From assembly GCA_011051075.1 (NCBI GenBank), contig DREN01000062.1, positions 1 to 5,132 of the forward strand: a stretch of DNA of 5,132 bases. The letters are read 5' to 3'. This document shows positions 1-5,132 of this stretch, piece after piece; the stretch's first letter is position 1, and every line of letters begins with the position of its first letter. The stretch comes from Deltaproteobacteria bacterium. GTDB taxonomy: Bacteria > Desulfobacterota > DSM-4660 > Desulfatiglandales > Desulfatiglandaceae. A program made the translations under genes and the position numbers. The notes beneath the pieces were generated by a model. It made no database searches and had not been told where the DNA came from. It was given only the letters and a program-made list of their open reading frames with translations.

Positions 1-418
<418 letters not shown>

Positions 419-480
419 AACTTAAGAGGGCTTTTGACCCTATCTAAAACCTTAGAGACCTGCACTACATCACTATTTAG

Positions 481-493
481 TTTTCAAAGAACA
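481..493 (-). promoter_or_regulatory. boxA-like rRNA antitermination site
   Basis: The minus strand reads TGTTCTTTGAAAA between promoter P2 and 16S. It resembles the boxA element (E. coli rrn TGCTCTTTAACA) and is very close to the TGTTCTTTGAAAAC form common in many rRNA leaders. In the known system boxA in nascent RNA loads NusB/NusE and helps polymerase resist Rho termination through the long untranslated operon. Its place, about 63 nt before the mature 16S end, fits. No clear boxB-type hairpin was recognised beside it. Confidence 0.75.
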
Positions 494-515
494 AATGTCT
501 TAATCCGTAACGTAT

Positions 516-544
516 AATTTAAGGTTTCCCCCTGCAAATGTCAA
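516..544 (-). promoter_or_regulatory. Downstream rrn promoter (P2), sigma70-like
   Basis: A second perfect TTGACA (544-539) lies 77 bp downstream of the first, with a 17-base spacer to TAAATT (521-516), four of six matches to the -10 consensus. TTAAAT one base closer is an equally good alternative. Initiation is expected near 507-510, giving a leader of about 90 nt before mature 16S. An eight-A tract at 569-562 falls at about -53 to -60, where a distal UP subsite would be. Tandem promoters are usual for bacterial rRNA operons. The -10 is weaker than that of P1. Confidence 0.72.
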
Positions 545-592
545 GCAAAACTGTTATATGATTTTTTTTGGTGAACCGCAAAGGGAACGATA

Positions 593-621
593 TTTATACA
601 CCCCCCATTTTCATATGTCAA
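593..621 (-). promoter_or_regulatory. Upstream rrn promoter (P1), sigma70-like
   Basis: On the minus strand a perfect -35 hexamer TTGACA (621-616) is followed by exactly 17 bases and then TATAAA (598-593), five of six matches to the -10 consensus. Initiation is expected near 585-589. The stop codon TGA of the upstream deacetylase gene (620-618) lies inside the -35 hexamer. The spacer carries a run of six G. Position in front of 16S, consensus boxes and ideal spacing together support the call. The start site is inferred, not shown. Confidence 0.8.
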
Positions 622-1541
622 TCTTTTTTTTGAAGTCCCCTGAAAAAATTTTTCCTGTGCTGTTGAACCAGCTCTGAAACAGGGACGAGACGAAATCCAA
701 TGGTCAGTCTGGGCAGATAATCCCTAAGGGTTTCAAGAGTTTCATGGTGTGGGTGGCCTATCCCTATTGCCGAACCGCGATTTCCGGCAATATCCAGGAG
801 ACGGTCAATCTGAATACGTATAGACCCTATTTGGGGGACGTTGTCAAGAAATACCGATCTTTCAGCCGCGGGCAGGCCTATTTTTCTTGCCTGCTCAAGG
901 CCTACCGTACCCGTGGTAGTTCTGCTGTCCAGATAAAAAAGCCCCCGCTTTTTCAGCTCTTCTAAAACTATCCCCATCTTTTCCCGGTTTTCCGTAAAAG
1001 CCGAGCCCATATGGTTGTTCACTCCCCTTGCCCCTTCTATCTCTCTGAGGTTTCTGTCCAGAATCCGCAGTAATTCTCCCTTGTCCATTGAAAGAAGGAG
1101 CGCCCCCGGGCCCGGGTTAACCGCTGGATAGCCCTTAGGCTCCATGGGCTGGTGAAGGATGATCTCCCCCCTCATCCTGGTGGCCTCACTCACCAAAATC
1201 CGGGTGAAGGGGGCAGAGGGCAGGATCGAAAGGCTAAGGCCTGGGTTCAGCCGCACAAAGGAGAGGGCCAGATCCCTGTCATATCCCAGATCGTCTATAA
1301 TAATAGCAACAGCGGGTCGAGGATCTCTTTTCCGGAGACTCCGCCCGGTGGAGGGCCTGTGGATCTTATAACAGGCCCTGTCATCCGGGCTCCGGGAAGC
1401 CTTTGAGGTTTCTTCTTCGTAAAGGGGGGGCGAAACCCTGGTGGCAGGGGGGGAGAAAAAGAGCCATATGCCAGGCAGAATGACAAACAACAAGGACAAG
1501 GAAAGGAGTATGAGGAGAAGAAAACGCCTCTTCCCGTTCAT
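618..1541 (-). CDS. Divergent polysaccharide deacetylase, YibQ family
   Basis: This 307-residue protein starts with a basic tip and one hydrophobic segment (about residues 7-29), so it should be exported or anchored in the inner membrane with its catalytic-type domain in the periplasm. A variable linker (about 30-74) leads to a domain at about 76-293 that matches the divergent polysaccharide deacetylase family (Pfam PF04748, E. coli YibQ). Visible motifs are IIDDLGYD (81-88, paired Asp), LSLSILP (102-108), HQPMEP (130-135), NNHMGS (175-180), LDSR (204-207) and GIGHPH (260-265), which supply the Asp and His residues expected for metal binding in a NodB-like fold. The substrate is not established; peptidoglycan or another envelope glycan is an inference. 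The ATG lies 10 bases after the protease stop with only a weak AGG as Shine-Dalgarno, suggesting translational coupling. The TGA stop lies within the -35 box of the rRNA promoter. Confidence 0.9.
   Translation of the reverse strand: MNGKRRFLLLILLSLSLLFVILPGIWLFFSPPATRVSPPLYEEETSKASRSPDDRACYKIHRPSTGRSLRKRDPRPAVAIIIDDLGYDRDLALSFVRLNPGLSLSILPSAPFTRILVSEATRMRGEIILHQPMEPKGYPAVNPGPGALLLSMDKGELLRILDRNLREIEGARGVNNHMGSAFTENREKMGIVLEELKKRGLFYLDSRTTTGTVGLEQARKIGLPAAERSVFLDNVPQIGSIRIQIDRLLDIAGNRGSAIGIGHPHHETLETLRDYLPRLTIGFRLVPVSELVQQHRKNFFRGLQKKD
624..653 (-). promoter_or_regulatory. UP-element-like A-tracts upstream of rrn P1
   Basis: Two A-tracts on the minus strand lie upstream of the P1 -35 box: eight A at 631-624 and an AAAAATTTTTT block at 653-643. 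With the start inferred near 586, they fall at about -38 to -45 and -57 to -67, the first matching the proximal UP subsite bound by the RNA polymerase alpha C-terminal domain in rRNA promoters. Their centres are about 20 bp apart, close to two helical turns. They also encode the lysine- and phenylalanine-rich C-terminus of the deacetylase, so the composition could partly reflect coding. Functional role is inferred. Confidence 0.5.
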
Positions 1542-1551
1542 GGAGGGCCTG

Positions 1552-2883
1552 TCAGGATCCCGATTTAATGTTCGTGAAAATAGTCCAGCCTTTCAGCAGC
1601 TGCAGGGCCTGGCGAAGCTGGTTGTCCTTCTCCAGCATCTCCTTTACCTTCTCTGCCTCCCTTTCCCCTGGTCTATTTTCAGGGGAGTTCCCGGCAGCCC
1701 CTCCTTCCATGGGTATATGTCCTTTCAGGTCTTCTTCCCTGATAAAGTGCGGGGTCTTCTTCTTGGCCTCTTTTTCCGGGGCCACAAACGGTATCTTAAT
1801 GTCAGGCGTAATCCCGCTGGACTGAATCGACCTGCCGCTGGGAGTGAAGTACCTGGCAGTGGTCAGGCGGAGCCCAGATCCATCTGAAAGGGGAAGAATC
1901 GACTGCACCGAGCCCTTGCCAAAGGTCCTTGTACCCAGGATTATGGCCTTTTTGTTGTCCTGCAGTGCCCCTGCCACGATTTCCGCAGCGCTGGCACTTC
2001 CACCGTTGACAAGGACTATGATGGGATATCTCCTCTCCTTTTCGTTCTTGTGCGCAGTGGCCTTGATATTATGGGAGCGTTCCCTACCCTTAGTGCTGAC
2101 TATGACCCCGGAGTCCAGGAACTGTTCGGAAACCTCTATGGCCTGAGACAGGAGCCCTCCAGGATTGTTTCTCAGGTCTATAACCAGACCCTTCAGTGTG
2201 CCCCCCTTTTCCAGCGCCTCAAGGGCGGACGAAAGGTCCTTCGCGGTATTGCTCTGGAAGTTGGAGATCCTTATATATCCAATTTCAGGGGTAAGGAAGT
2301 AGTGACGCACGCTTTTCAGGGGTATAACACCCCTCGTAATTGAGAACTCCAGGGGCTTATCCACACCCTCTCTTATGATAGTCAGCTTCACCTTGCTTCC
2401 TTCAGGGCCCCTGATCTTCTTTACAGCCTCCATGAGACTCATATCCTGTGTTGATTCCCCCTCAACCTTGACGATCTTGTCTCCAGCCTTCATTCCGGCC
2501 TTGTAGGCCGGGGTACCCTCAATGGGAGATACTACGGTCAGGATCTTGTCCTTGATGGTTATCTCAACCCCGATACCGGAAAAACTCCCCTTGGTCTCTG
2601 TCATGAGTTCCTGATACTCGTCCTTTGTCATAAAGGATGAGTGGGGATCGAGACTCTGAACCATTCCCTTTATCGCCCCGTATATGAGATTCTTGGAATC
2701 CCGTGGCTCCACGTAGTTTTTTTCCACCTGTCTGAGCACTTCGGTGAAGATCTCAATGTTCTTGTATACATCCTCGGTGTCGGCCTCCACCTTGGTGCCC
2801 TTGCCGTTCAGAAAAAGCAATCCCCCAACAAGGATGGATACCAGGACGGTATTCCATACTGATCTTTTCTTGAAAAACAGCAT
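1552..2883 (-). CDS. ctpA: Carboxyl-terminal processing protease, S41 family (CtpA/Prc type)
   Basis: This 443-residue protein is a periplasmic serine protease of family S41A, which trims or degrades exported proteins from their C-termini and in several bacteria controls peptidoglycan hydrolases. A hydrophobic segment at about 11-25 is a signal peptide or anchor, with a possible cleavage after VEA (34). An N-terminal helical region (about 37-95) precedes a PDZ domain (about 97-185) whose binding loop is SGIGVEI (102-108). The protease core follows, with LVIDLRNNPGG (233-243). The catalytic residues are all present at canonical spacing: Ser298 in GGSASAAEI, Lys323 and Gln327 in FGKGSVQ. A charged tail (about 366-443) contains the REEDL segment seen in many CtpA proteins. 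The start is fixed by AAGGAG six bases before ATG. It is downstream of envC by 109 bp and upstream of the deacetylase by 10 bp, so it is probably in the same operon. Its substrate here is unknown. Confidence 0.96.
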   Translation of the reverse strand: MLFFKKRSVWNTVLVSILVGGLLFLNGKGTKVEADTEDVYKNIEIFTEVLRQVEKNYVEPRDSKNLIYGAIKGMVQSLDPHSSFMTKDEYQELMTETKGSFSGIGVEITIKDKILTVVSPIEGTPAYKAGMKAGDKIVKVEGESTQDMSLMEAVKKIRGPEGSKVKLTIIREGVDKPLEFSITRGVIPLKSVRHYFLTPEIGYIRISNFQSNTAKDLSSALEALEKGGTLKGLVIDLRNNPGGLLSQAIEVSEQFLDSGVIVSTKGRERSHNIKATAHKNEKERRYPIIVLVNGGSASAAEIVAGALQDNKKAIILGTRTFGKGSVQSILPLSDGSGLRLTTARYFTPSGRSIQSSGITPDIKIPFVAPEKEAKKKTPHFIREEDLKGHIPMEGGAAGNSPENRPGEREAEKVKEMLEKDNQLRQALQLLKGWTIFTNIKSGS

Positions 2884-2889
2884 TTCATG

Positions 2890-2895
2890 CTCCTT
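2890..2895 (-). promoter_or_regulatory. Shine-Dalgarno site of ctpA
   Basis: AAGGAG on the minus strand lies six bases before the ATG at 2883. It decides the start: a second ATG just downstream of the site (2888-2886) is out of frame and too close. This is the clearest ribosome binding site in the window. The neighbouring genes seem to rely more on coupling. Confidence 0.85.
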
Positions 2896-2939
2896 ATAGG
2901 TTTAATGTCCCAACGTTCCAGCCGGACAAAGGTTCATCA

Positions 2940-2960
2940 GGCCTGTTACATGGGCAGGCC
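2940..2960 (-). other. Small hairpin between envC and ctpA
   Basis: A perfect six-base inverted repeat, GGCCTG/CAGGCC with a nine-base loop, lies in the 109 bp gap between the two genes. In RNA it could form a GC-rich stem about 45 nt before the ctpA Shine-Dalgarno site. It is not followed by a U-run on the minus strand (the next bases read TGATGAACC), so it is not an intrinsic terminator. It may affect mRNA stability or be chance. The rest of the gap shows only weak promoter-like hexamers. Confidence 0.4.
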
Positions 2961-2992
2961 CAATCTTCACATCCCTTCCCTCCACACACTGC

Positions 2993-4168
2993 TCATCCGG
3001 GTCTTAACCATTCCCTGGGATTCAGGCTTTTTCCGGCCCTTCTGATCTCGAAGTACAGTGTCGCCTTTCCCGGAGTTCCCTCTGTCCCTATCTGACCGAG
3101 CACGTCTCCTTCCTTTACCTCGTCTCCCTCTGTTTTAGTCCTGCGGGAGAGGTTCCCTGAAATCGTGAAAAAACGTGATCCGTGATCAACAATTACAATC
3201 TCACCGTAGCCTTTCAACCTGCCTGAAAAGGCCACAACCCCGGGAAAAATAACCTTTACCCGGGACCCGGGGGCTCCTTCGATTGCAACTCCCCTGTGCT
3301 TCCACGTCTTGGCTGATCCAGGAACCTTCCCGTCTTCAACTACTCTCCCCTCAACTGGATAGGGTAGTTTACCCTTAAAGGCCCCAAACTGACAAGTGCG
3401 ATTTATTCTATCCCCGGCTTTTTTTTCAATATATGACAGGGTTTCCTTAAGCCTTACTGCCGCGGCCTGTAGTTCCAGCACTGCTGTTTCATGGAATTTT
3501 CTCTCATTGTGTATCTTCATCAGCTGGAAGACCTTTTTCTCCAGGCCCTGTTTTAAAGACCGTTGCCGTGCCTTATTTGAACTTATATCAGCCTTCAGTT
3601 GGGTCAGACGTCCCTCTATTCTCGCAACTTCCTCCTGGTGCTCCTGTGCGTCCAGGGCAGCCCGGGCAAGGGCCATCCTGTCCTCCTCCATGATGGCCCT
3701 CAGGTACTTTACCCTTCGCCAGAACTGGGCGACATCTGTCACCTCTGCCAGGACCCTCACATGGCTGCTTCTGGCATGTTTATACAGCCTAACCAGCTTT
3801 TTAGAGAGTTTGTCCTCAGCATGCATCAGCAGCAGCTTTTTCGCCTTCAGCTCGCCTTTGAGAAGATCAACCGCGGCCCTTTCGCGCTGAATCTTTTCAC
3901 TCAGGTCCGATATGGCCTCTCTTTCCCTGGCGACCTCCTGCTCCAGATCGGCCAGTTCTTTTAACAGGGCCTTCTCCTCTGAGTCAATTTTGTAGAGCTC
4001 TCTCTTCTCGGTTGAAAGCTTCAACTCGATTTTTTCCAACTGTTTCCGGTTCCCCTCTGACTCCCCCCCTTTTTGAGCCCGGGCAGATCCTGGCAGATTG
4101 CCGGGGCTGATCGCACAGACCCATAAGAAGAGATATACCGGGAATAGGAAAAAGGTTTTTCTCATCAT
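2993..4168 (-). CDS. envC: EnvC-like murein hydrolase activator with degenerate LytM/M23 domain
   Basis: This 391-residue protein has a signal peptide (hydrophobic 5-20, likely cleavage after ARA at 31) and so acts in the periplasm. A long coiled coil (about 40-130 and 165-250) is broken by a segment, 138-165 with LRAIMEEDR, that matches the conserved hairpin region of EnvC/PcsB-type proteins. The C-terminal LytM (peptidase M23) domain spans about 265-388. Its metal site is degenerate: HRGVA at 291-295 has Ala in place of the Asp of HxxxD, SGNLS (337-341) has Asn where active enzymes have the first His of HxH, and LYFEIR (371-376) has Tyr for the final His. As in E. coli EnvC, it should therefore activate N-acetylmuramoyl-L-alanine amidases rather than cut peptidoglycan. 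The start overlaps the ftsX stop as ATGA, and FtsX is the known partner of EnvC. A second ATG follows directly at 4165. The symbol is by family resemblance. Confidence 0.92.
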   Translation of the reverse strand: MMRKTFFLFPVYLFLWVCAISPGNLPGSARAQKGGESEGNRKQLEKIELKLSTEKRELYKIDSEEKALLKELADLEQEVAREREAISDLSEKIQRERAAVDLLKGELKAKKLLLMHAEDKLSKKLVRLYKHARSSHVRVLAEVTDVAQFWRRVKYLRAIMEEDRMALARAALDAQEHQEEVARIEGRLTQLKADISSNKARQRSLKQGLEKKVFQLMKIHNERKFHETAVLELQAAAVRLKETLSYIEKKAGDRINRTCQFGAFKGKLPYPVEGRVVEDGKVPGSAKTWKHRGVAIEGAPGSRVKVIFPGVVAFSGRLKGYGEIVIVDHGSRFFTISGNLSRRTKTEGDEVKEGDVLGQIGTEGTPGKATLYFEIRRAGKSLNPREWLRPG

Positions 4169-5046
4169 ACTTCAAAAAAACGACCTATTGCTATAAAACT
4201 GCCCATCAATCCCAAAAGAGCACCCAAGCCCAGGATCAGGATGAGGTAACCGGGAGAAAGGAAGGTGAAATCAAGGTGGGCAAGCCCCAGAAGGGAGATA
4301 TTCCCCCATGGAAAGATGATATATCCCAAGTAGAGGGCCAGAACGGCCAGGGCTCCGCCCGCAATGCCCTGAAAAACCCCTTCCAGCAGAAATGGGACTT
4401 TCACAAACCAGTCAGTGGCGCCCACCAATTTGAGTATCTCGATCTCATCCATACGTGAGTATATGGTCAGTTTGATGGTGTTTGTAACTATGAAAACCAC
4501 ACACAGGCACAAGAGCCCCCCTATCACAAAGCCTATCAGGCCTACAATTTCCAGAAGACCGCCAAGCTTCTTCTGCCATTCCCTGCTGTACTCCACCTCT
4601 TCCACGCCGTTCAGGCTCTCCAGTTTTCTTTTTACACCTTCAGGATCAATCCTCCTGGTTACATGGGTATCAAAAACCACCTCATAGGATGCAGGGAGGG
4701 GGTTGTTGCCCAGACTGTCCAGGAATTCTCCATGCTCCCCCATGGCGGCTCTCAAGTCCTCCATGGCCTCTTTCTTTGAGATGAAACGCTTGATTTCAGC
4801 CCCGGGCAGCCCTTTAATAAAAGAATCGATCTCCTCCCTTCCGTGCTCGCCAAGGCCGTCCTTGAGGTAGATCGACATGGAAAGGGCGGTCCCCCATCGT
4901 TGAAGCCAGTTGTTAAGATTCCCGAAAAGCAGGAGAAAAACACCGAGGATCAGGAGAGATGCCACTATGGTACCCAGACTCAGGAAATGAACGCTCAGGT
5001 TCTTCCTGATGTTCCCGAGGGCCTGTTTTAGAAAGTAGAAGTTCAA
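4165..5046 (-). CDS. ftsX: Cell division protein FtsX (membrane subunit of FtsEX)
   Basis: This 293-residue protein is the transmembrane half of the ABC-type complex FtsEX, which uses ATP hydrolysis by FtsE to drive septal wall hydrolase activation. It has the standard layout: a cytoplasmic N-terminus (1-20), TM1 (about 21-43), a large periplasmic domain (about 44-162) and three further helices (about 163-187, 217-245 and 265-287). Recognisable motifs are NPLPAS (115-120) in the periplasmic domain and DEIEILKLVGAT (200-211) in the cytoplasmic loop after TM2, the usual site of contact with FtsE. The start is TTG: it is preceded by AAGGGG four bases away, an in-frame TGA lies 10-12 bases upstream, and no in-frame ATG exists before the conserved N-terminus. 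The gene ends in the ATGA overlap with the envC-like gene, pointing to translational coupling of the two partners. ftsE is expected just upstream, outside the window. Confidence 0.95.
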   Translation of the reverse strand: MNFYFLKQALGNIRKNLSVHFLSLGTIVASLLILGVFLLLFGNLNNWLQRWGTALSMSIYLKDGLGEHGREEIDSFIKGLPGAEIKRFISKKEAMEDLRAAMGEHGEFLDSLGNNPLPASYEVVFDTHVTRRIDPEGVKRKLESLNGVEEVEYSREWQKKLGGLLEIVGLIGFVIGGLLCLCVVFIVTNTIKLTIYSRMDEIEILKLVGATDWFVKVPFLLEGVFQGIAGGALAVLALYLGYIIFPWGNISLLGLAHLDFTFLSPGYLILILGLGALLGLMGSFIAIGRFFEV

Positions 5047-5050
5047 TTTT

Positions 5051-5056
5051 CCCCTT
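5051..5056 (-). promoter_or_regulatory. Shine-Dalgarno site of ftsX
   Basis: AAGGGG on the minus strand lies four bases before the TTG codon at 5046. It supports the TTG start, together with an in-frame TGA (5058-5056) that overlaps it and rules out any earlier start. Three ATG codons a little further upstream (at 5071, 5066 and 5059) are all out of frame with ftsX. Confidence 0.6.
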
Positions 5057-5132
5057 CATTTTCCATTTCATGGGGCCCTATAGAGTTTCAGATAATGATT
5101 TTGGCAAGGCCAGAGGGAGGAATCGGAGTAAG
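5057..5132. other. Unassigned right edge, upstream of ftsX
   Basis: These 76 bases should hold the end of the preceding gene, for which ftsE is the usual neighbour. On the minus strand all three frames are open from the edge and reach stops at 5090-5088, 5081-5079 and 5070-5068, giving tails of 14 to 20 codons. None could be recognised as an FtsE C-terminus, which varies widely, so no partial gene is called. No convincing promoter is seen. Confidence 0.4.

Larger units (their letters stand above)
419..617 (-). promoter_or_regulatory. rRNA operon promoter and leader region
   Basis: This 199 bp stretch separates the stop of the deacetylase gene from the mature 16S 5' end. It is AT-rich compared with the flanking genes and holds no credible ORF on either strand. 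It contains the second promoter, most of the first promoter, a boxA-like site and about 90 nt of transcribed leader downstream of the second promoter. The last part, about 419-450, reads AGGGTCAAAAGCCCTCTTAAG in part and is the expected place for the 5' arm of the RNase III processing stem. Its 3' partner would lie beyond 16S, outside the window, so that pairing cannot be checked here. No hairpin followed by a T-run is seen on the minus strand, so there is no visible intrinsic terminator for the upstream genes. Confidence 0.85.

Noticed and set aside
511..544. TATACG (515-510) as the -10 of rrn promoter P2.
   Set aside because: The gap from TTGACA would be over 20 bases. TAAATT or TTAAAT at 16-17 bases fits better.
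562..580. GGTTCACC followed by eight A on the minus strand, resembling a terminator on the opposite strand.
   Set aside because: The repeat would leave a two-base loop and a three-base stem, and no gene on the plus strand needs a terminator here.
1441..2343. Several plus-strand open frames of 85 to 148 codons opposite the protease gene.
   Set aside because: They are shadows of a well-supported S41 protease with an intact catalytic site. They overlap each other, show no recognisable motifs and lack clear ribosome binding sites.
2901..2929. A possible promoter for ctpA, TTGTCC with a 17-base spacer to ATTAAA on the minus strand.
   Set aside because: Only four and three matches to consensus. 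A better TATAAG (2898-2893) is 25 bases from the -35 and overlaps the Shine-Dalgarno site. Not strong enough to call.
3396..3964. Plus-strand open frames of 164 and 121 codons opposite the envC-like gene, the first rich in Ser, Leu and Ala.
   Set aside because: The composition is what the antisense of a Lys/Glu/Leu-rich coiled coil gives. The opposite strand encodes a coherent EnvC-type protein.
5068..5132. A partial ftsE gene at the right edge.
   Set aside because: Context predicts it, but the 14-20 codon tails in the three frames cannot be matched to an FtsE C-terminus, so frame and identity are undecided.

Overview
This window looks like an ordinary stretch of a Gram-negative bacterial chromosome. 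Everything with support is on the minus strand, so transcription runs from right to left. The partial 16S rRNA has a stretch, read as GAATTTTGCGCAATGGGGGA in the gene sense, that resembles sulfate-reducing and syntrophic Deltaproteobacteria (Desulfobacterota). That assignment is from memory, not a search. The protein genes fit a diderm with FtsEX/EnvC-type division control.

In transcription order: ftsX (5046-4165, TTG start) overlaps an envC-like gene (4168-2993) by the four bases ATGA. After 109 bp, which hold a small hairpin and a strong Shine-Dalgarno site, comes a ctpA/prc-type S41 protease (2883-1552). Ten bases further on is a YibQ-type divergent polysaccharide deacetylase gene (1541-618). 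Then comes a 197-199 bp rRNA leader and promoter region (419-617), and then the 5' end of a 16S rRNA gene (418-1), cut by the window edge. The other strand shows no credible gene. The right edge (5047-5132) is probably the tail of an upstream gene, with ftsE the expected one, but too little is present to identify it.

The four proteins form a coherent cell-envelope module. FtsX is the membrane half of the FtsEX complex that controls septal wall splitting. The EnvC-like protein has lost the zinc ligands of its LytM domain and so should activate amidases rather than cut peptidoglycan itself; FtsX is its expected partner. CtpA is a periplasmic processing protease with an intact Ser-Lys-Gln site. 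YibQ-family proteins are periplasmic deacetylase-like proteins often found beside envC. The set is known in various proteobacteria, so it is not a new system.

The most interesting part is the junction with the ribosomal RNA operon. Two sigma70-like promoters lie in tandem, both with a perfect TTGACA and a 17-base spacer. The upstream -35 box contains the stop codon of the deacetylase gene, and its A-tract UP-like elements lie in that gene's last codons. A boxA-like antitermination site follows. No intrinsic terminator is visible between the division genes and the rRNA operon, so readthrough is possible.
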